64,000 bases of DNA. Source: Arthrobacter sp. UKPF54-2 (lineage in GTDB: Bacteria; Actinomycetota; Actinomycetes; Actinomycetales; Micrococcaceae). The position numbers were made by a program, and so were the translations under genes. Positions 1 through 9,115 of the stretch are shown here, piece by piece. Where the stretch lies: positions 1,984,001 through 2,048,000 of the forward strand of contig NZ_CP040174.1 in assembly GCF_007858535.1 (NCBI RefSeq), in the 5' to 3' direction. Position 1 is the stretch's first letter. Every line of letters starts with the position of its first letter. Under the pieces are notes generated by a model that was not told the DNA's origin, searched no databases, and saw only the letters and a list, made by a program, of their open reading frames with translations.

Positions 1-134
1 ACCACGCCGCGCCAGCCGTCCAGGAATCCCAGGAATTCGTGGCCGTGCACGGCGATGCCCTTCAGGACGGCGCCGCGGATCACGGCGTTCAGTCCGGGGC
101 AGTCTCCGCCGCTGGTGAGGATTCCAATTTTCAT
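1..134 (-). CDS. pfkA: 6-phosphofructokinase, N-terminal part (cut by window edge)
   Basis: The reverse strand from 134 reads [20 protein letters not shown] and continues in frame to the window edge, giving about 44 residues. The glycine-rich [16 protein letters not shown] segment is the nucleotide-binding start of phosphofructokinases, which convert fructose-6-phosphate to fructose-1,6-bisphosphate in glycolysis. The fragment does not show whether ATP or pyrophosphate is the phosphoryl donor, because the residues that decide this lie further on. The gene starts at the ATG whose complement is at 132-134. Confidence 0.85.
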   Translation of the reverse strand, partial: MKIGILTSGGDCPGLNAVIRGAVLKGIAVHGHEFLGFLDGWRGV

Positions 135-242
135 GTCTCGGCTCAAATCCTGGTTCGAAGGGATACAGGCAGAGCGCCACGCTGAGCTCACCTAGAAGTG
201 TACTGGCGCATGTGGGGCAGGACACAAACCGTGACCAACGCA

Positions 243-274
243 CAGTGCCCCTGCCGGCGTCGGCAGGGGCACTG
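243..274. terminator. Perfect 13-bp hairpin downstream of the PspC gene cluster
   Basis: CAGTGCCCCTGCC (243-255) is the exact reverse complement of GGCAGGGGCACTG (262-274), with a 6-nt loop. It lies after the last gene of the leftward PspC cluster and before pfkA, where a terminator is expected. Neither side carries a clear T-tract, so its efficiency as an intrinsic terminator is uncertain. Confidence 0.5.
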
Positions 275-340
275 GGTGCTTGGTGCTGGGGCGAGGATCC
301 GGCCGCGGGTCCCCGGGGACCCGGCGCGGCCAAGGACCCG

Positions 341-595
341 TTAGGGCTGGCCCGCGCGCCGCTCAAGGAAGGACTCGAGGACGATCGCGTTCCGCTGGTC
401 CGGCAGGACCAGCCAGGCCGCCAGGTAGAACACAAAGGCGGGGCCCGGAAGGAGGGCGAAAAGCAGGAACGCGATGCGGACGAACGCGACGTCGACGTTC
501 AGTTTGGCGGCGATGCCGCCGCAGACGCCGCCCAACCAACGCTGCGGACCGCGTTTCAGGCCAAGGCCCCGGACGATGCTGAAGAACTTATCCAT
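341..595 (-). CDS. Small PspC-domain membrane protein
   Basis: The 84-residue product consists almost only of a PspC domain: a basic RGPQRWLGGVCGGIAAKLNV stretch at about residues 15-34, then a hydrophobic membrane segment (about 40-65) ending in WLVLPDQ. PspC domains belong to phage-shock or cell-envelope stress systems and sit in the cytoplasmic membrane. The gene is the third of three on the leftward strand (start of the next gene at 871, gap of 3 nt), so co-transcription is likely. Its partners are probably the 529-residue PspC protein and the PspC-containing kinase nearby. No enzymatic motif is visible. Confidence 0.85.
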   Translation of the reverse strand: MDKFFSIVRGLGLKRGPQRWLGGVCGGIAAKLNVDVAFVRIAFLLFALLPGPAFVFYLAAWLVLPDQRNAIVLESFLERRAGQP

Positions 596-598
596 GGT

Positions 599-871
599 TC
601 AAGACTTCCCTGTTGTGGTTTCTTTGTCACGTCCGCGGGCGGACAGCAGCCCGCCGATGACCAGCGCGGCGCCGGCGCCGATCATCAGGCCGATCAGGAC
701 GTAGGTCCCGTTCAGCGTGACGATCCCGAGGCGGGAGATGATGATCAGCGCGGCCAAGGCCAGCACGATCAGCCCCCAGACCACGGTGCCGACGCGGGCC
801 CGCTGGCTGCCGGGCACTGAGGGGTCCGCCGGTGTTTCCGGCGCGTCCGTTGCCGGGTCATAGCTGCTCAT
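599..871 (-). CDS. Small membrane protein of the PspC cluster, function unknown
   Basis: This 90-residue protein has a Pro/Asp/Thr-rich N-terminal tail of about 25 residues and two predicted membrane helices (about 28-47 and 54-75), followed by a charged C-terminus. I do not recognise a family. It sits 1 nt downstream of the 529-residue PspC/LiaF-like gene and 3 nt upstream of the small PspC gene, which suggests one leftward operon and a role in the same membrane complex. That role is inferred from position only. Confidence 0.75.
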   Translation of the reverse strand: MSSYDPATDAPETPADPSVPGSQRARVGTVVWGLIVLALAALIIISRLGIVTLNGTYVLIGLMIGAGAALVIGGLLSARGRDKETTTGKS

Positions 872-872
872 G

Positions 873-2462
873 TCAGTTCCCTTCCTTCACGGTGATGTTG
901 CTCAGCGTCCCGGAGATCTTGACGATCAGGCGGGCACCGGCTTTGTCCGTGTTGTAGTCGCTTTGCTGCGTGGTCATGCCGCCGTGGTTGCCGCGGCCGT
1001 CGTTGAGGTTGCCCATGGTCAGGTCCGTCTGGACCTGGACCGGGACGGTGGCGGGGATGGCCACCGTGACGTTGCTCGCCGTGGCATCCAGCCGGACCAC
1101 GACGTCGGATCCCAGCGGCGGGTTCAGGTTCAGCTTGGTCAGGTCCACCGTGCCGGTCCCGCCCGTGATGTCAAAGCCGTCCGCGGCCTGCTCGATGCTC
1201 GCGGGGCTCCAGTCGACGTTCTGGAAGCGGGCCCGGTCGGCGTTTGGCACCAGGTTGAAGATCCCGCCGATGATCAGGGCGACGACGGCGAAGAAGCCCA
1301 GGATGCCGGCCGTCCGGCCGCGAAGACCGGAGATGAGAATGCCGAGGCCCAGCACCGCCGCGCCGCTGGCCCACACCACGGCGTTGCCCGCGGTTCCGAG
1401 ATTGATCGCGTGCACGGCGTCGAGGGCCTTGATGCCGCCGCCGACCAGCAGGGCCACGCCGGTGGTGACGGCCACGGCGGGGGCGCCCGGACCCAAGTTT
1501 CGGGTCTTCGGGGCGGGCGCGGGGTGCGGCACCGGCCCGTAGCCGCCGTATCCGCCGCCGTATCCGCCGCCGTAGGGCGGGGTGCCGCCCGGAGGCGGAG
1601 GAGCCGCCGGGCCGGCGCCGGAGTGCTCCTGCCAGCCGTGGGCCGGGACGCCCTCCAACGGCAGCGTCTGATTGCTCAGGGTCGTGTCCGGTACGGACGC
1701 CGGGACCGACCCCGGGACGGTCGTGGCGGGGGCGCCCTGGCCCGGGAAACCGGGGGCGTGGCCGGCCGGTCCGTAGGTGGGGGTGCCGTGGGCGGCGGGG
1801 CCGCGGGCCTTGTTGCGCTGGGTCAGGTAATAGATGACGTAGATGGCGCCGCCCACCCAGAACACCGTCCAGACAAAGGCGCCGAAACCGTAGCGGTCCC
1901 AGCCCCAGGCGCCGCTGCCCAGGCTGGGGAAGCCGATGATGGTTGTGACCAGGGCTCCGGTCATGCCTGAGCTCCAGCGGCCGGCCGCCGCCTCCTGGAC
2001 GTGAATCCGGCCGTCGGGTTCGGGAAGGAACGCCCACGCCAGCCCGTAAAGGAGGACGCCGACCCCGGCGAAGACCGTCAGGACGATCAGGATGCCGCGC
2101 ACGATCAGCGGGTCGACGCCGAGCCGCTGCGCGATGCCACTGGCGACGCCGCCGATCCAGCGCTCGCGGCCCCGGTAGATGCCGTGCCCGCGGATCCAGT
2201 CAAAGAAGTTCTGGGGCTGCGCTCCGGGACCCGGGGCGCCGGGATAGCGCGGCGGCGTGGTGCCGGCGGAGGAGGAGTAGGGGCCGCCCGGCGGGTAGAG
2301 GGGAGGCGCGTCCTGGGCGGCGGACTCGCCGCCGGATGCGCGGTTCCCGTCGGAACCGCCGGAAGGGTCGTCGGGGGTGGCGTCCGGGGTGCCGTCTGGG
2401 TTGCTGTCCGGACGGCCCGGGACGCTCGGGTCTTCATCTGGGTGCGGAGTGTGCGGGTTCAT
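873..2462 (-). CDS. PspC-domain membrane protein with LiaF-like C-terminal domain
   Basis: The 529-residue protein starts with a Pro/Gly/Ser/Asp-rich cytoplasmic segment (1-85). A PspC domain follows around 90-150 (RERWIGGVASGIAQRLGV then a membrane helix ending in AWAFLPE), then further membrane helices near 165-215 and 325-405 separated by a Gly/Pro/Tyr-rich linker. The hydrophilic C-terminal beta-rich region (about 415-529) resembles the C-terminal domain of LiaF/VraT-type regulators of cell-wall stress kinases. It is divergent from the PspC-kinase/LuxR-regulator pair at 2588-4647, the usual partner of LiaF proteins. I infer that it modulates the kinase. The family assignment of the C-terminal domain is by eye. 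Confidence 0.8.
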   Translation of the reverse strand: MNPHTPHPDEDPSVPGRPDSNPDGTPDATPDDPSGGSDGNRASGGESAAQDAPPLYPPGGPYSSSAGTTPPRYPGAPGPGAQPQNFFDWIRGHGIYRGRERWIGGVASGIAQRLGVDPLIVRGILIVLTVFAGVGVLLYGLAWAFLPEPDGRIHVQEAAAGRWSSGMTGALVTTIIGFPSLGSGAWGWDRYGFGAFVWTVFWVGGAIYVIYYLTQRNKARGPAAHGTPTYGPAGHAPGFPGQGAPATTVPGSVPASVPDTTLSNQTLPLEGVPAHGWQEHSGAGPAAPPPPGGTPPYGGGYGGGYGGYGPVPHPAPAPKTRNLGPGAPAVAVTTGVALLVGGGIKALDAVHAINLGTAGNAVVWASGAAVLGLGILISGLRGRTAGILGFFAVVALIIGGIFNLVPNADRARFQNVDWSPASIEQAADGFDITGGTGTVDLTKLNLNPPLGSDVVVRLDATASNVTVAIPATVPVQVQTDLTMGNLNDGRGNHGGMTTQQSDYNTDKAGARLIVKISGTLSNITVKEGN

Positions 2463-2587
2463 ACTTCGATCCTCCTGCCCGCGGGGGTCTCCGCTCTACT
2501 GGGGAACACCCTGAACCGTCCCTGAGCGGCCCCCGGTTCGGCCCGAAAGCGGCTCCGGGAAACCCCGGTCCGTGTTTGGATTGAGTC

Positions 2588-3961
2588 ATGACAACAGCCG
2601 TTTCCCGCCCGCCGCTGGCGCGCAGCAGCGACCGCATGATTGCCGGTGTCTGCGCGGGCCTCGCCAACCACCTGGGCTGGCCGGTGCAGATGGTCCGGAT
2701 CGGTATGGTGGTGGCGGCGCTCGCGGGCGGCGCCGGCGTCGCGTTTTATGCCTGGCTCTGGATCATGGTGCCCACCGCGGACGAGAGCGCCAAGCGCAAC
2801 GCGCGGCGGCCGGCGTCGCCGATTGCCCCGGCGGTGAGTGACCACGCCGGCAACGTCCTTCCTCCCGCCGGCCGGTCCAGCGGCCCCGCAGCTGCGGCGG
2901 CCGGATCCTGGCGGACCCGGCTCCCGGGCATGCCGTACGGCAAGGAGATCCTGCTCGGCGCCGGGCTGCTGCTGGCGGCCGGCATCCTGATCGCCCGGCT
3001 GTTTGGCCTGGACGTCCCGCTGGGCACCCTGATCCCGGTGGCCGCGATCCTGGGCGGCGCCGCGATCGCGTGGATGCAGCTTGATGAGACCCGGCGTGCG
3101 GGCATTGTGGACAAGACCAAGGCCGACCAGGCCGGCGGCTGGGCCAGGCTCGCGGCCGGGCTCGGCCTGGTGGTGGCCGGGGTGCTGCTGATGGTCTCCG
3201 GTTCCGGGTCCTGGGAGCAGACCTGGCTGGCGCTGCTGGCGTCCGTCGCCGTCCTCGGCGGCGTGGCGCTGGTGCTGCTGCCCTGGGGGCTGAAGTTCTG
3301 GCGGGACCTGGAGGCCGAGCGCGCCGGCCGGGTGCGGGCCACGGAACGGGCCGAGATCGCCGCCCACCTGCATGATTCGGTGCTCCAGACCCTGGCCCTG
3401 ATCCAGCGGCGCGCCGGCAGCGAGCACGACGTCGTCCGCCTGGCCCGCGCCCAGGAACGGGAGCTGCGGGGCTGGCTCTACCGGGACCCGGGACGGGAAG
3501 CAGGCCAGCTCTCCGACGCGCTGCAGGCCGCCGCCGCCGAGGTGGAAGATTCCCTCGGGCACGCCGTCGACGTCGTCACGGTGGGCGACTGCGCCCTCAC
3601 CGAACGCCTTGAGGCCATGGTCCAGGCGGCGCGCGAAGCCATGCTGAACGCGGCCCGCCACGGCGGCGGCGCCGTCTCGGTCTACCTCGAGGTCACCGAC
3701 GACGCCGCCGAGGTGTTCGTCAAGGACCGCGGCCCGGGATTTGATCCGGGGTCCATCCCCGCCGACCGCCTGGGGGTGCGCGAATCCATGATCGGCCGGA
3801 TGCGGCGCCACGGCGGCACCGCAAGCATCGCCAGCAGCCCCGCCGGCACCGAGGTCCGGCTCAGGCTGCCCCTCGCGGCCTCCGCCGGAAGCAGCGGAAC
3901 CAGCGGAACCAACGGAACCGACGGGGCCGCCGCGCCCAACGGAGAGGACACCACACAGTGA
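2588..3961 (+). CDS. LiaS/DesK-type sensor histidine kinase with N-terminal PspC domain
   Basis: The 457-residue protein has a PspC domain at about residues 12-63 (SDRMIAGVCAGLANHLGW plus a membrane helix), then four hydrophobic segments (about 120-140, 145-162, 185-204, 215-235). A HisKA_3 dimerisation domain follows, with the phospho-acceptor in HLHDSVLQ (His262), and then a HATPase domain with N box REAMLNAARHGG and G box DRGPGFDPG. The last codons overlap the GTG of the response regulator by 4 nt, so the two are translationally coupled. A PspC domain as sensor input is shared with the two neighbouring PspC proteins, suggesting that the module senses membrane or envelope stress. ATG at 2588 is 125 nt from the divergent gene. 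Confidence 0.9.
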   Translation: MTTAVSRPPLARSSDRMIAGVCAGLANHLGWPVQMVRIGMVVAALAGGAGVAFYAWLWIMVPTADESAKRNARRPASPIAPAVSDHAGNVLPPAGRSSGPAAAAAGSWRTRLPGMPYGKEILLGAGLLLAAGILIARLFGLDVPLGTLIPVAAILGGAAIAWMQLDETRRAGIVDKTKADQAGGWARLAAGLGLVVAGVLLMVSGSGSWEQTWLALLASVAVLGGVALVLLPWGLKFWRDLEAERAGRVRATERAEIAAHLHDSVLQTLALIQRRAGSEHDVVRLARAQERELRGWLYRDPGREAGQLSDALQAAAAEVEDSLGHAVDVVTVGDCALTERLEAMVQAAREAMLNAARHGGGAVSVYLEVTDDAAEVFVKDRGPGFDPGSIPADRLGVRESMIGRMRRHGGTASIASSPAGTEVRLRLPLAASAGSSGTSGTNGTDGAAAPNGEDTTQ

Positions 3962-4647
3962 GCAACCAGCCATTGGCCGGCAGCGGGGCAGCGAACCCGC
4001 CCGGCGCCACACGCGTGGTCATCGTTGATGACCACGCCATCTTCCGGTCCGGACTGAAGGCCGACCTCGATCCCGGCATCCTCGTCGTCGGCGAGGCCGG
4101 GACCGTGGAGGAAGCCGTCGCCGTCATCGCCGCAACCCGGCCCGACGTCGTCCTGCTGGATGTCCATCTCCCCGGCGGACTCGGCGGCGGCGGCCGCGAG
4201 GTGCTGGCAGGCTCCGCGGCGTTGCTGGGCAGCACCAGGTTCCTCGCGCTGAGCGTGTCCGACGCCGCCGAGGACGTGGTCTCCGTGATCCGGGCCGGCG
4301 CGCGCGGCTACGTCACCAAGACCATCTCCGGGGCCGAGATCAGCGACGCGGTGCGCCGCGTGGCCGGCGGCGACGCCGTCTTTTCACCCCGGCTGGCCGG
4401 TTTTGTCCTGGATGCCTTCGGCACCGCCCCCGCGGACATTGCCGACAACGAACTCGACCGGCTGTCCGCCCGCGAACTTGAAGTGATGCGGCTGATCGCC
4501 CGCGGCTACAGCTACAAGGAAGTCGCCAAGGAACTGTTCATCTCGATCAAGACGGTCGAGACCCACGTCTCCGCGGTGCTGCGCAAACTCCAGCTCTCCA
4601 GCCGGCACGAGCTGACCCGCTGGGCCGCGGAGCGCCGCCTCCTCTGA
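3958..4647 (+). CDS. NarL/LuxR-family response regulator
   Basis: The 229-residue regulator has a receiver domain (about 18-140) with acidic pocket VDDH, phospho-acceptor Asp68 in LLDVHLPGG, and Lys in the VTKT loop. A LuxR-type HTH follows (about 165-225), including LSARELEVMRLIARGYSYKE and SIKTVETHVSAVLRKL. The GTG start overlaps the kinase stop (GTGA), the normal coupling for a cognate pair. It probably controls the adjacent PspC genes, as LiaR/VraR do in Firmicutes; this target is inferred. Confidence 0.92.
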   Translation: MSNQPLAGSGAANPPGATRVVIVDDHAIFRSGLKADLDPGILVVGEAGTVEEAVAVIAATRPDVVLLDVHLPGGLGGGGREVLAGSAALLGSTRFLALSVSDAAEDVVSVIRAGARGYVTKTISGAEISDAVRRVAGGDAVFSPRLAGFVLDAFGTAPADIADNELDRLSARELEVMRLIARGYSYKEVAKELFISIKTVETHVSAVLRKLQLSSRHELTRWAAERRLL

Positions 4648-4654
4648 CCCAAAA

Positions 4655-4713
4655 ATGCTCTATCACTTAGGGGCCGTTTGCCGGGGGCATGGGGACCCGA
4701 AGTGATAGAGCAT
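4655..4713. repeat. Long-armed palindrome between converging genes
   Basis: ATGCTCTATCACTT (4655-4668) and AAGTGATAGAGCAT (4700-4713) are perfect 14-nt reverse complements with a 31-nt spacer. The element fills the 81-nt gap between the convergent response regulator and aminotransferase genes. It could act as a bidirectional terminator, but no T-tract follows. Elements of similar layout occur at 14885-14940 and 45588-45663. Confidence 0.7.
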
Positions 4714-4728
4714 CAGAGGTTCGGGGTG

Positions 4729-5946
4729 CTATTTGGCCTTGCCGAGGAAGTCCTGGAGGCGGCCGACGCCGGTGGCCAGGTCCTCGTCGCCCAAAGCGTA
4801 GGACAGTCGCAGGTAGCCGGAGGGACCGAAGGCCTCACCGGGAACCACGGCGACCTCCACCTCGTCGAGGATCAGCGCGGCGAGTTCGGCCGACGTCGAA
4901 GGCCGCACCGGGCCGTTCGCGGAGGGGAATTCCTTGCCCAGCAGCGCCCGGACGTCCGCGTACACGTAGAAGGCGCCCTTCGGCGTCGGGCAGTCGACGC
5001 CATCAATCGCGTTCAGGCCCGCCACGATGGCCTTCCTCCGCCGGTCGAAGGCCACCTTCATCTCGTCCACCGCGGTCAGCGGGCCGGACACGGCCGCGAG
5101 GGCCGCGACCTGCATGATGTTTGAAACGTTGGAGGTCGCGTGCGACTGCAGGTTGGTGGCGGCCTTGATGACGTCCGCCGGGCCGATCATCCAACCCACC
5201 CGCCAGCCGGTCATCGCGTAGGTCTTGGCGACGCCGTTGAGGATGACCACCCTGTCGCCGAGTTCCGGGACGGCGGTGGCGATCGAGGTGAAGGGCACGC
5301 CGTCGTAGGTCAGGTGCTCGTAGATCTCATCGGTGACCACCCACAGGCCCTTGGCAGCGGCCCACTGGCCGATTTCCCGGACCTGCTCCGGCGAGTACAC
5401 GGCGCCGGTGGGGTTGGACGGAGAGACGAAGAGGAGGATCTTGGTGCGGTCCGTCAGAGCGGCCTCGAGCTGCTCCACCGTGACCAGGTATTCCTGCTCG
5501 GGCCCGGCGAAGACCTCCACCGGAACGCCGCCTGCCAGCCGGATCGCCTCCGGGTAGGTGGTCCAGAACGGCGTCGGGACGATCACTTCGTCGCCCGGAT
5601 CCAACAGGGTGGCGAAGGTGTTGTAGACAGCCTGTTTGCCGCCGTTGGTGACCAGCACCTGGGACGCCTCGGCCGTGTAGCCGGAATCCCGGAAGGTCTT
5701 GTCCGCGATGGCCTGCTTCAGCTCGGGCAGCCCGCCGGCAGGGGAGTAGCGGTGGTATTTCGGCTGGGAGGCGGCTGCGATGGCGGCCTCAACGATGTAG
5801 CCGGGGGTCGGGAAATCCGGTTCGCCGGCGCCGAAGCCGATGACGGGCCGGCCGGCCGCCTTCAACGCCTTCGCCTTGGCATCGACAGCCAATGTGGCGG
5901 ATTCGGCTATGGCGGAAATGCGCTGGGAAATGCGGGCGGCAGGCAT
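4729..5946 (-). CDS. aspC: Pyridoxal-phosphate aminotransferase, class I (aspartate aminotransferase type)
   Basis: The 405-residue protein has the layout of aspartate aminotransferases of the Ig subgroup. Visible motifs are [12 protein letters not shown] (substrate and PLP region), [20 protein letters not shown] with the PLP-contacting Asn, [11 protein letters not shown], and the Schiff-base lysine Lys241 in [16 protein letters not shown]-terminal [18 protein letters not shown] supplies the conserved Arg that binds the substrate carboxylate. Expected reaction: transfer of an amino group between aspartate (or another amino acid) and 2-oxoglutarate in the cytoplasm. Other class I transaminases share these motifs, so exact substrate preference is uncertain. 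It is a single leftward gene upstream of and divergent from tRNA-Trp, a common actinobacterial arrangement. Confidence 0.88.
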   Translation of the reverse strand: MPAARISQRISAIAESATLAVDAKAKALKAAGRPVIGFGAGEPDFPTPGYIVEAAIAAASQPKYHRYSPAGGLPELKQAIADKTFRDSGYTAEASQVLVTNGGKQAVYNTFATLLDPGDEVIVPTPFWTTYPEAIRLAGGVPVEVFAGPEQEYLVTVEQLEAALTDRTKILLFVSPSNPTGAVYSPEQVREIGQWAAAKGLWVVTDEIYEHLTYDGVPFTSIATAVPELGDRVVILNGVAKTYAMTGWRVGWMIGPADVIKAATNLQSHATSNVSNIMQVAALAAVSGPLTAVDEMKVAFDRRRKAIVAGLNAIDGVDCPTPKGAFYVYADVRALLGKEFPSANGPVRPSTSAELAALILDEVEVAVVPGEAFGPSGYLRLSYALGDEDLATGVGRLQDFLGKAK

Positions 5947-6118
5947 TGCGGGTCCGTTCTTCGCGTTCAGCTCGTGGCTGGATGTGGGATTCGACGAAAT
6001 CTACTCTATGCTGTTCAGCGGATCCTCCGGGGTGCCGGGTATGAATGTGACCCAGAGCGGAAATGCGGCTTCACTGTCCGCCGTTTCCGCAGGCAGCCAG
6101 GGGTCCGGACGGGGCCGG

Positions 6119-6148
6119 TTCGACGTGGACGCAGTTGTTGCGTAGACT
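6119..6148 (+). promoter_or_regulatory. Putative promoter of tRNA-Trp / secE-nusG
   Basis: TTCGAC (6119-6124), an 18-nt spacer and TAGACT (6143-6148) form a plausible sigma-70-type promoter about 85 nt upstream of tRNA-Trp. The same TAGACT hexamer precedes several other units in this window. The -35 box is a weak match. Confidence 0.5.
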
Positions 6149-6233
6149 GGTTCTCCGGTGTTGAAAACACGATGATGGCGTGCGCCTCAGGGAAGCCTGC
6201 GGAAAAGCGCGGTTTGGCTGGTTTTCGATCCAT

Positions 6234-6306
6234 AGGGTAGTGGCGCAATTGGTAGCGCAGCGGTCTCCAAAACCGCAGGTTGCAGGTTCGAGTCCTGTCT
6301 GCCCTG
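6234..6306 (+). tRNA. trnW: tRNA-Trp (anticodon CCA)
   Basis: A 73-nt cloverleaf can be folded by hand. The acceptor arm AGGGTAG pairs with CTGCCCT, with discriminator G. The D-loop contains AATTGGTAGC, the anticodon loop is TCTCCAAAA with CCA, and the T-arm contains GGTTCGAGTCC. CCA is not encoded at the 3' end. Its position directly before secE-nusG is characteristic of actinobacteria and many other bacteria. Confidence 0.97.
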
Positions 6307-6400
6307 CGCAAGCTGTTCCGGAATTTACCGGAACAAGCGCAGCAACCATGGTTCAGTTCAGAGCCGGGTATCCGACATCGCGAGGATGAGTGAGGATCAG

Positions 6401-6670
6401 GTGACCGAAACAGCTGCCAGCAGCTCCCAAGGCCGCCCCGCCAAGAATGCCCCCAAGGCAGGATTCTTCGCTCGGATTGCACTCTTCGTCCGCCAGGTCA
6501 TCGGCGAACTGAAGAAAGTCGTTGCACCCACCCGCAAGGAACTGATCAACTACACGCTCGTGGTGCTGGTGTTCGTGGTCATCATGATGGTGATCGTCAC
6601 CCTGCTGGACCTGGCCTTCGGGACCGGAGTGAGCTGGGTCTTCGGCGGAACAGGCGCCACGGACCGCTAA
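6401..6670 (+). CDS. secE: Preprotein translocase subunit SecE
   Basis: The 89-residue product has the conserved SecE amphipathic helix and hinge (FIRQVIGELKKVVAPTRKEL-like) and a single C-terminal membrane helix (YTLVVLVFVVIMMVIVTLLD). SecE clamps SecY in the SecYEG channel of the cytoplasmic membrane. I chose the GTG at 6401 because a GAGGA Shine-Dalgarno sits 4 nt before it, whereas the in-frame ATG at 6386 has no usable spacer; that start would add five residues. Followed by nusG, as in most bacteria. Confidence 0.93.
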   Translation: MTETAASSSQGRPAKNAPKAGFFARIALFVRQVIGELKKVVAPTRKELINYTLVVLVFVVIMMVIVTLLDLAFGTGVSWVFGGTGATDR

Positions 6671-6782
6671 GGCGACCGGTCCGCAGACTGCGTGGAACTC
6701 TGGGAAACCGGAGCTTCTGCGGGGTGTGCGGAATTGAGCCATTTAAATAGGCATGTTAGGCAATGAGGAAGCAGGAGACCAA

Positions 6783-7589
6783 GTGTCTGAGCAGGAGCTC
6801 GAGGTAAACGAGACTGAGCTGGATAAGAGCCAGGACGCCGCGGTGGAAACCACGGAAGAGTCCGAGGCTGAGTCCGCTGCGCCCGCATCCGACGCCGCTG
6901 ACGAATCTGCCGACGAGGCCGTAGCTGCCGAGGACACCGAATCCGGCGAGGAAGGCGACGCCCTTGCGGTGGCCGCCGCGGCTGCCGACGTCGACCCCGC
7001 CGAGGAGTTCAAGGCCAAGCTACGCCGCCAGGAAGGTGACTGGTACGTCATCCACTCCTACGCCGGCTACGAAAACCGCGTCAAGGCCAACCTTGAGACC
7101 CGCATCCAGACCCTGGACATGGAAGATTACATCTTCGAAATCCAGGTCCCGATGGAGGAAGTCGTTGAGATCAAGAACGCTCAGCGCAAGGTCATCAACC
7201 GCGTCCGCATCCCCGGCTACGTCCTGGTCCGCATGGACCTGACGGACGCCTCCTGGGGCGCCGTCCGCCACACCCCCGGCGTCACCGGCTTCGTCGGCAA
7301 CGCCCACAACCCCGTGCCGCTGCGCCTCGACGAGGTCTTCTCCATGCTCGCCCCGGTCTTCGAAGAAGAGCAGGCCGAGAAGGGCAAGCCGGTCAAGCAC
7401 GCTGCCGCCGCGGTCGACGTCGACTTCGAGGTCGGCGAGTCGGTCATCGTCAAGGAGGGCCCCTTTGAGACCCTGCCCGCCACGATCTCCGAGATCAAGG
7501 TCGATTCGCAGACCCTGGTGGTGCTGGTCTCCATCTTCGAGCGCGAGACCCCGGTCACCCTGGCGTTCAACCAGGTCAGCAAGATCTAG
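6783..7589 (+). CDS. nusG: Transcription termination/antitermination factor NusG
   Basis: The product has 268 residues from the GTG at 6783, which follows AGGAG at 6773-6777; an in-frame ATG at 6753 would add ten residues without a good ribosome site. The first ~80 residues are a strongly acidic Glu/Ala/Asp extension. Then come the NGN domain (from [19 protein letters not shown]) and a C-terminal KOW domain ([19 protein letters not shown]). NusG binds RNA polymerase and links it to Rho or the ribosome. The acidic extension is typical of actinobacterial NusG and absent from the E. coli protein. It lies between secE and rplK. Confidence 0.95.
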   Translation: MSEQELEVNETELDKSQDAAVETTEESEAESAAPASDAADESADEAVAAEDTESGEEGDALAVAAAAADVDPAEEFKAKLRRQEGDWYVIHSYAGYENRVKANLETRIQTLDMEDYIFEIQVPMEEVVEIKNAQRKVINRVRIPGYVLVRMDLTDASWGAVRHTPGVTGFVGNAHNPVPLRLDEVFSMLAPVFEEEQAEKGKPVKHAAAAVDVDFEVGESVIVKEGPFETLPATISEIKVDSQTLVVLVSIFERETPVTLAFNQVSKI

Positions 7590-7719
7590 CAATACCAACA
7601 GAATTCGCCCCGGGCTGCCCGCTTAGCAGCCTCGGAGCGGCCGGCCGCCTCGCCATGGCGGCCACCAACCTGAGGCACGCTCCTGTGCCCCAGGACGTAA
7701 TTGAGAGAAGGACCCTACA

Positions 7720-8151
7720 TTGGCTCCCAAGAAGAAGGTCACCGGCCTCATCAAGCTACAGATCCAGGCAGGTGCCGCCAACCCGGCCCCGCCGATCGGT
7801 CCTGCGCTTGGCCAGCACGGTGTCAACATCATGGAATTCTGCAAGGCGTACAACGCTGCGACGGAAGCCCAGCGCGGCAACGTTATTCCGGTTGAAATCA
7901 CGGTCTACGAGGACCGCTCGTTCACGTTCATCACCAAGACCCCGCCGGCTGCAGAGCTCATCAAGAAGGCTGCAGGCGTCGCCAAGGGTTCGGCTACCCC
8001 GCACACCGTCAAGGTTGCCAAGCTGACCCAGGCCCAGGTCAACGAGATCGCCACCACCAAGATGGAAGACCTCAACGCCACCAGCCTCGAAGGCGCCGCG
8101 AAGATCATCGCCGGCACCGCCCGCTCCATGGGTATCACCGTCGAGGGTTAA
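7720..8151 (+). CDS. rplK: 50S ribosomal protein L11
   Basis: The 143-residue protein reads [18 protein letters not shown] with the N-terminal Pro-rich [17 protein letters not shown] segment that forms the GTPase-associated centre and the thiopeptide-binding surface with 23S rRNA. The length is normal. It starts at TTG 7720, preceded by GAGAGAAGGA; no ATG or GTG would give the conserved N-terminus. It is followed at 176 nt by rplA. Confidence 0.97.
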
Positions 8152-8327
8152 GTCCCCACCGCCGATGCGCCGGGTTCGGGGAACCGATCACGACGCCGTC
8201 AGCACCGCCGGGCGACCGGCACCACCTAAACATAGAAGAGCGGGAACCGGATACACCACCGGAATCCCGACTGTGGCAGGGCCCAGCGCGGTCCGCAGAC
8301 CACAACTGCACAAGGAGAATAAGCAGC

Positions 8328-9035
8328 ATGGCAAAGCGCAGCAAAGCATATGAGGCAGCCGCCGCCAAGATCGACGCGGAGAAGTTCTACGCGCCGTTCG
8401 AGGCAGTGACGCTCGCCAAGGACACCAACCCGTCCAAGTTCGACGCCACCGTTGAGGTCGCGTTCCGCCTCGGCGTCGACCCCCGCAAGGCCGACCAGAT
8501 GGTCCGCGGCACCGTCAACCTGCCGCACGGCACCGGTAAGGTCGCCCGCGTCCTGGTCTTCGCCACCGGCGACAAGGCTGAAGCCGCCATCGCGGCCGGC
8601 GCCGACTTCGTTGGTTCCGACGACCTGATCGAAAAGATCGCCGGCGGCTGGACCGACTTCGACGCCGCCGTCGCCACCCCTGACCTCATGGGCAAGGTTG
8701 GCCGCCTCGGTAAGGTCCTCGGCCCGCGCAACCTGATGCCGAACCCGAAGACCGGCACCGTGACCGCTGACGTTGCGAAGGCTGTCAACGACATCAAGGG
8801 CGGCAAGATCGACTTCCGCGTCGACAAGCACTCGAACCTGCACTTCATCATCGGCAAGGTTTCCTTCGACGCCGTCAAGCTGGCCGAGAACTACGCCGCG
8901 GCCCTGGAAGAGGTTCTCCGCCTCAAGCCGTCCGCTTCCAAGGGCCGCTACATCCAGAAGGCCACCGTCGCCACGACGTTCGGCCCGGGTATCTCGGTTG
9001 ACCCCGCCGTCACCAAGGTCCTGACCGAGGCCTAA
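8328..9035 (+). CDS. rplA: 50S ribosomal protein L1
   Basis: The 235-residue protein has the L1 signature region ([19 protein letters not shown]) and the family's usual length. L1 forms the L1 stalk that assists release of deacylated tRNA, and in many bacteria it represses its own operon. ATG 8328 follows AAGGAGAATAAGCAGC. A strong terminator follows at 9063, so the rplK-rplA unit ends here and is separated from rplJ-rplL by two acetyltransferase genes. Confidence 0.97.
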   Translation: MAKRSKAYEAAAAKIDAEKFYAPFEAVTLAKDTNPSKFDATVEVAFRLGVDPRKADQMVRGTVNLPHGTGKVARVLVFATGDKAEAAIAAGADFVGSDDLIEKIAGGWTDFDAAVATPDLMGKVGRLGKVLGPRNLMPNPKTGTVTADVAKAVNDIKGGKIDFRVDKHSNLHFIIGKVSFDAVKLAENYAAALEEVLRLKPSASKGRYIQKATVATTFGPGISVDPAVTKVLTEA

Positions 9036-9062
9036 GCCTCCGGCTAGCCTCACCAGGCAGTG

Positions 9063-9096
9063 AAAAGACCGTCCCGCGTCCGCGGGGCGGTCTTTT
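9063..9096 (+). terminator. Intrinsic terminator after rplA
   Basis: AAAAGACCGTCCCGC, a 4-nt loop and GCGGGGCGGTCTTTT form a long stem ending in a T-tract; one G/T wobble is tolerated. It closes the rplK-rplA unit. Confidence 0.9.
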
Positions 9097-9115
9097 CTGC
9101 GTTCCGGGCGGAGGC

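Noticed and set aside
870..1970. 366-codon frame antisense to the 529-residue PspC protein
   Set aside because: Gly/Arg/Val/Asp-rich product with no family features; the leftward gene has clear domains and operon spacing.
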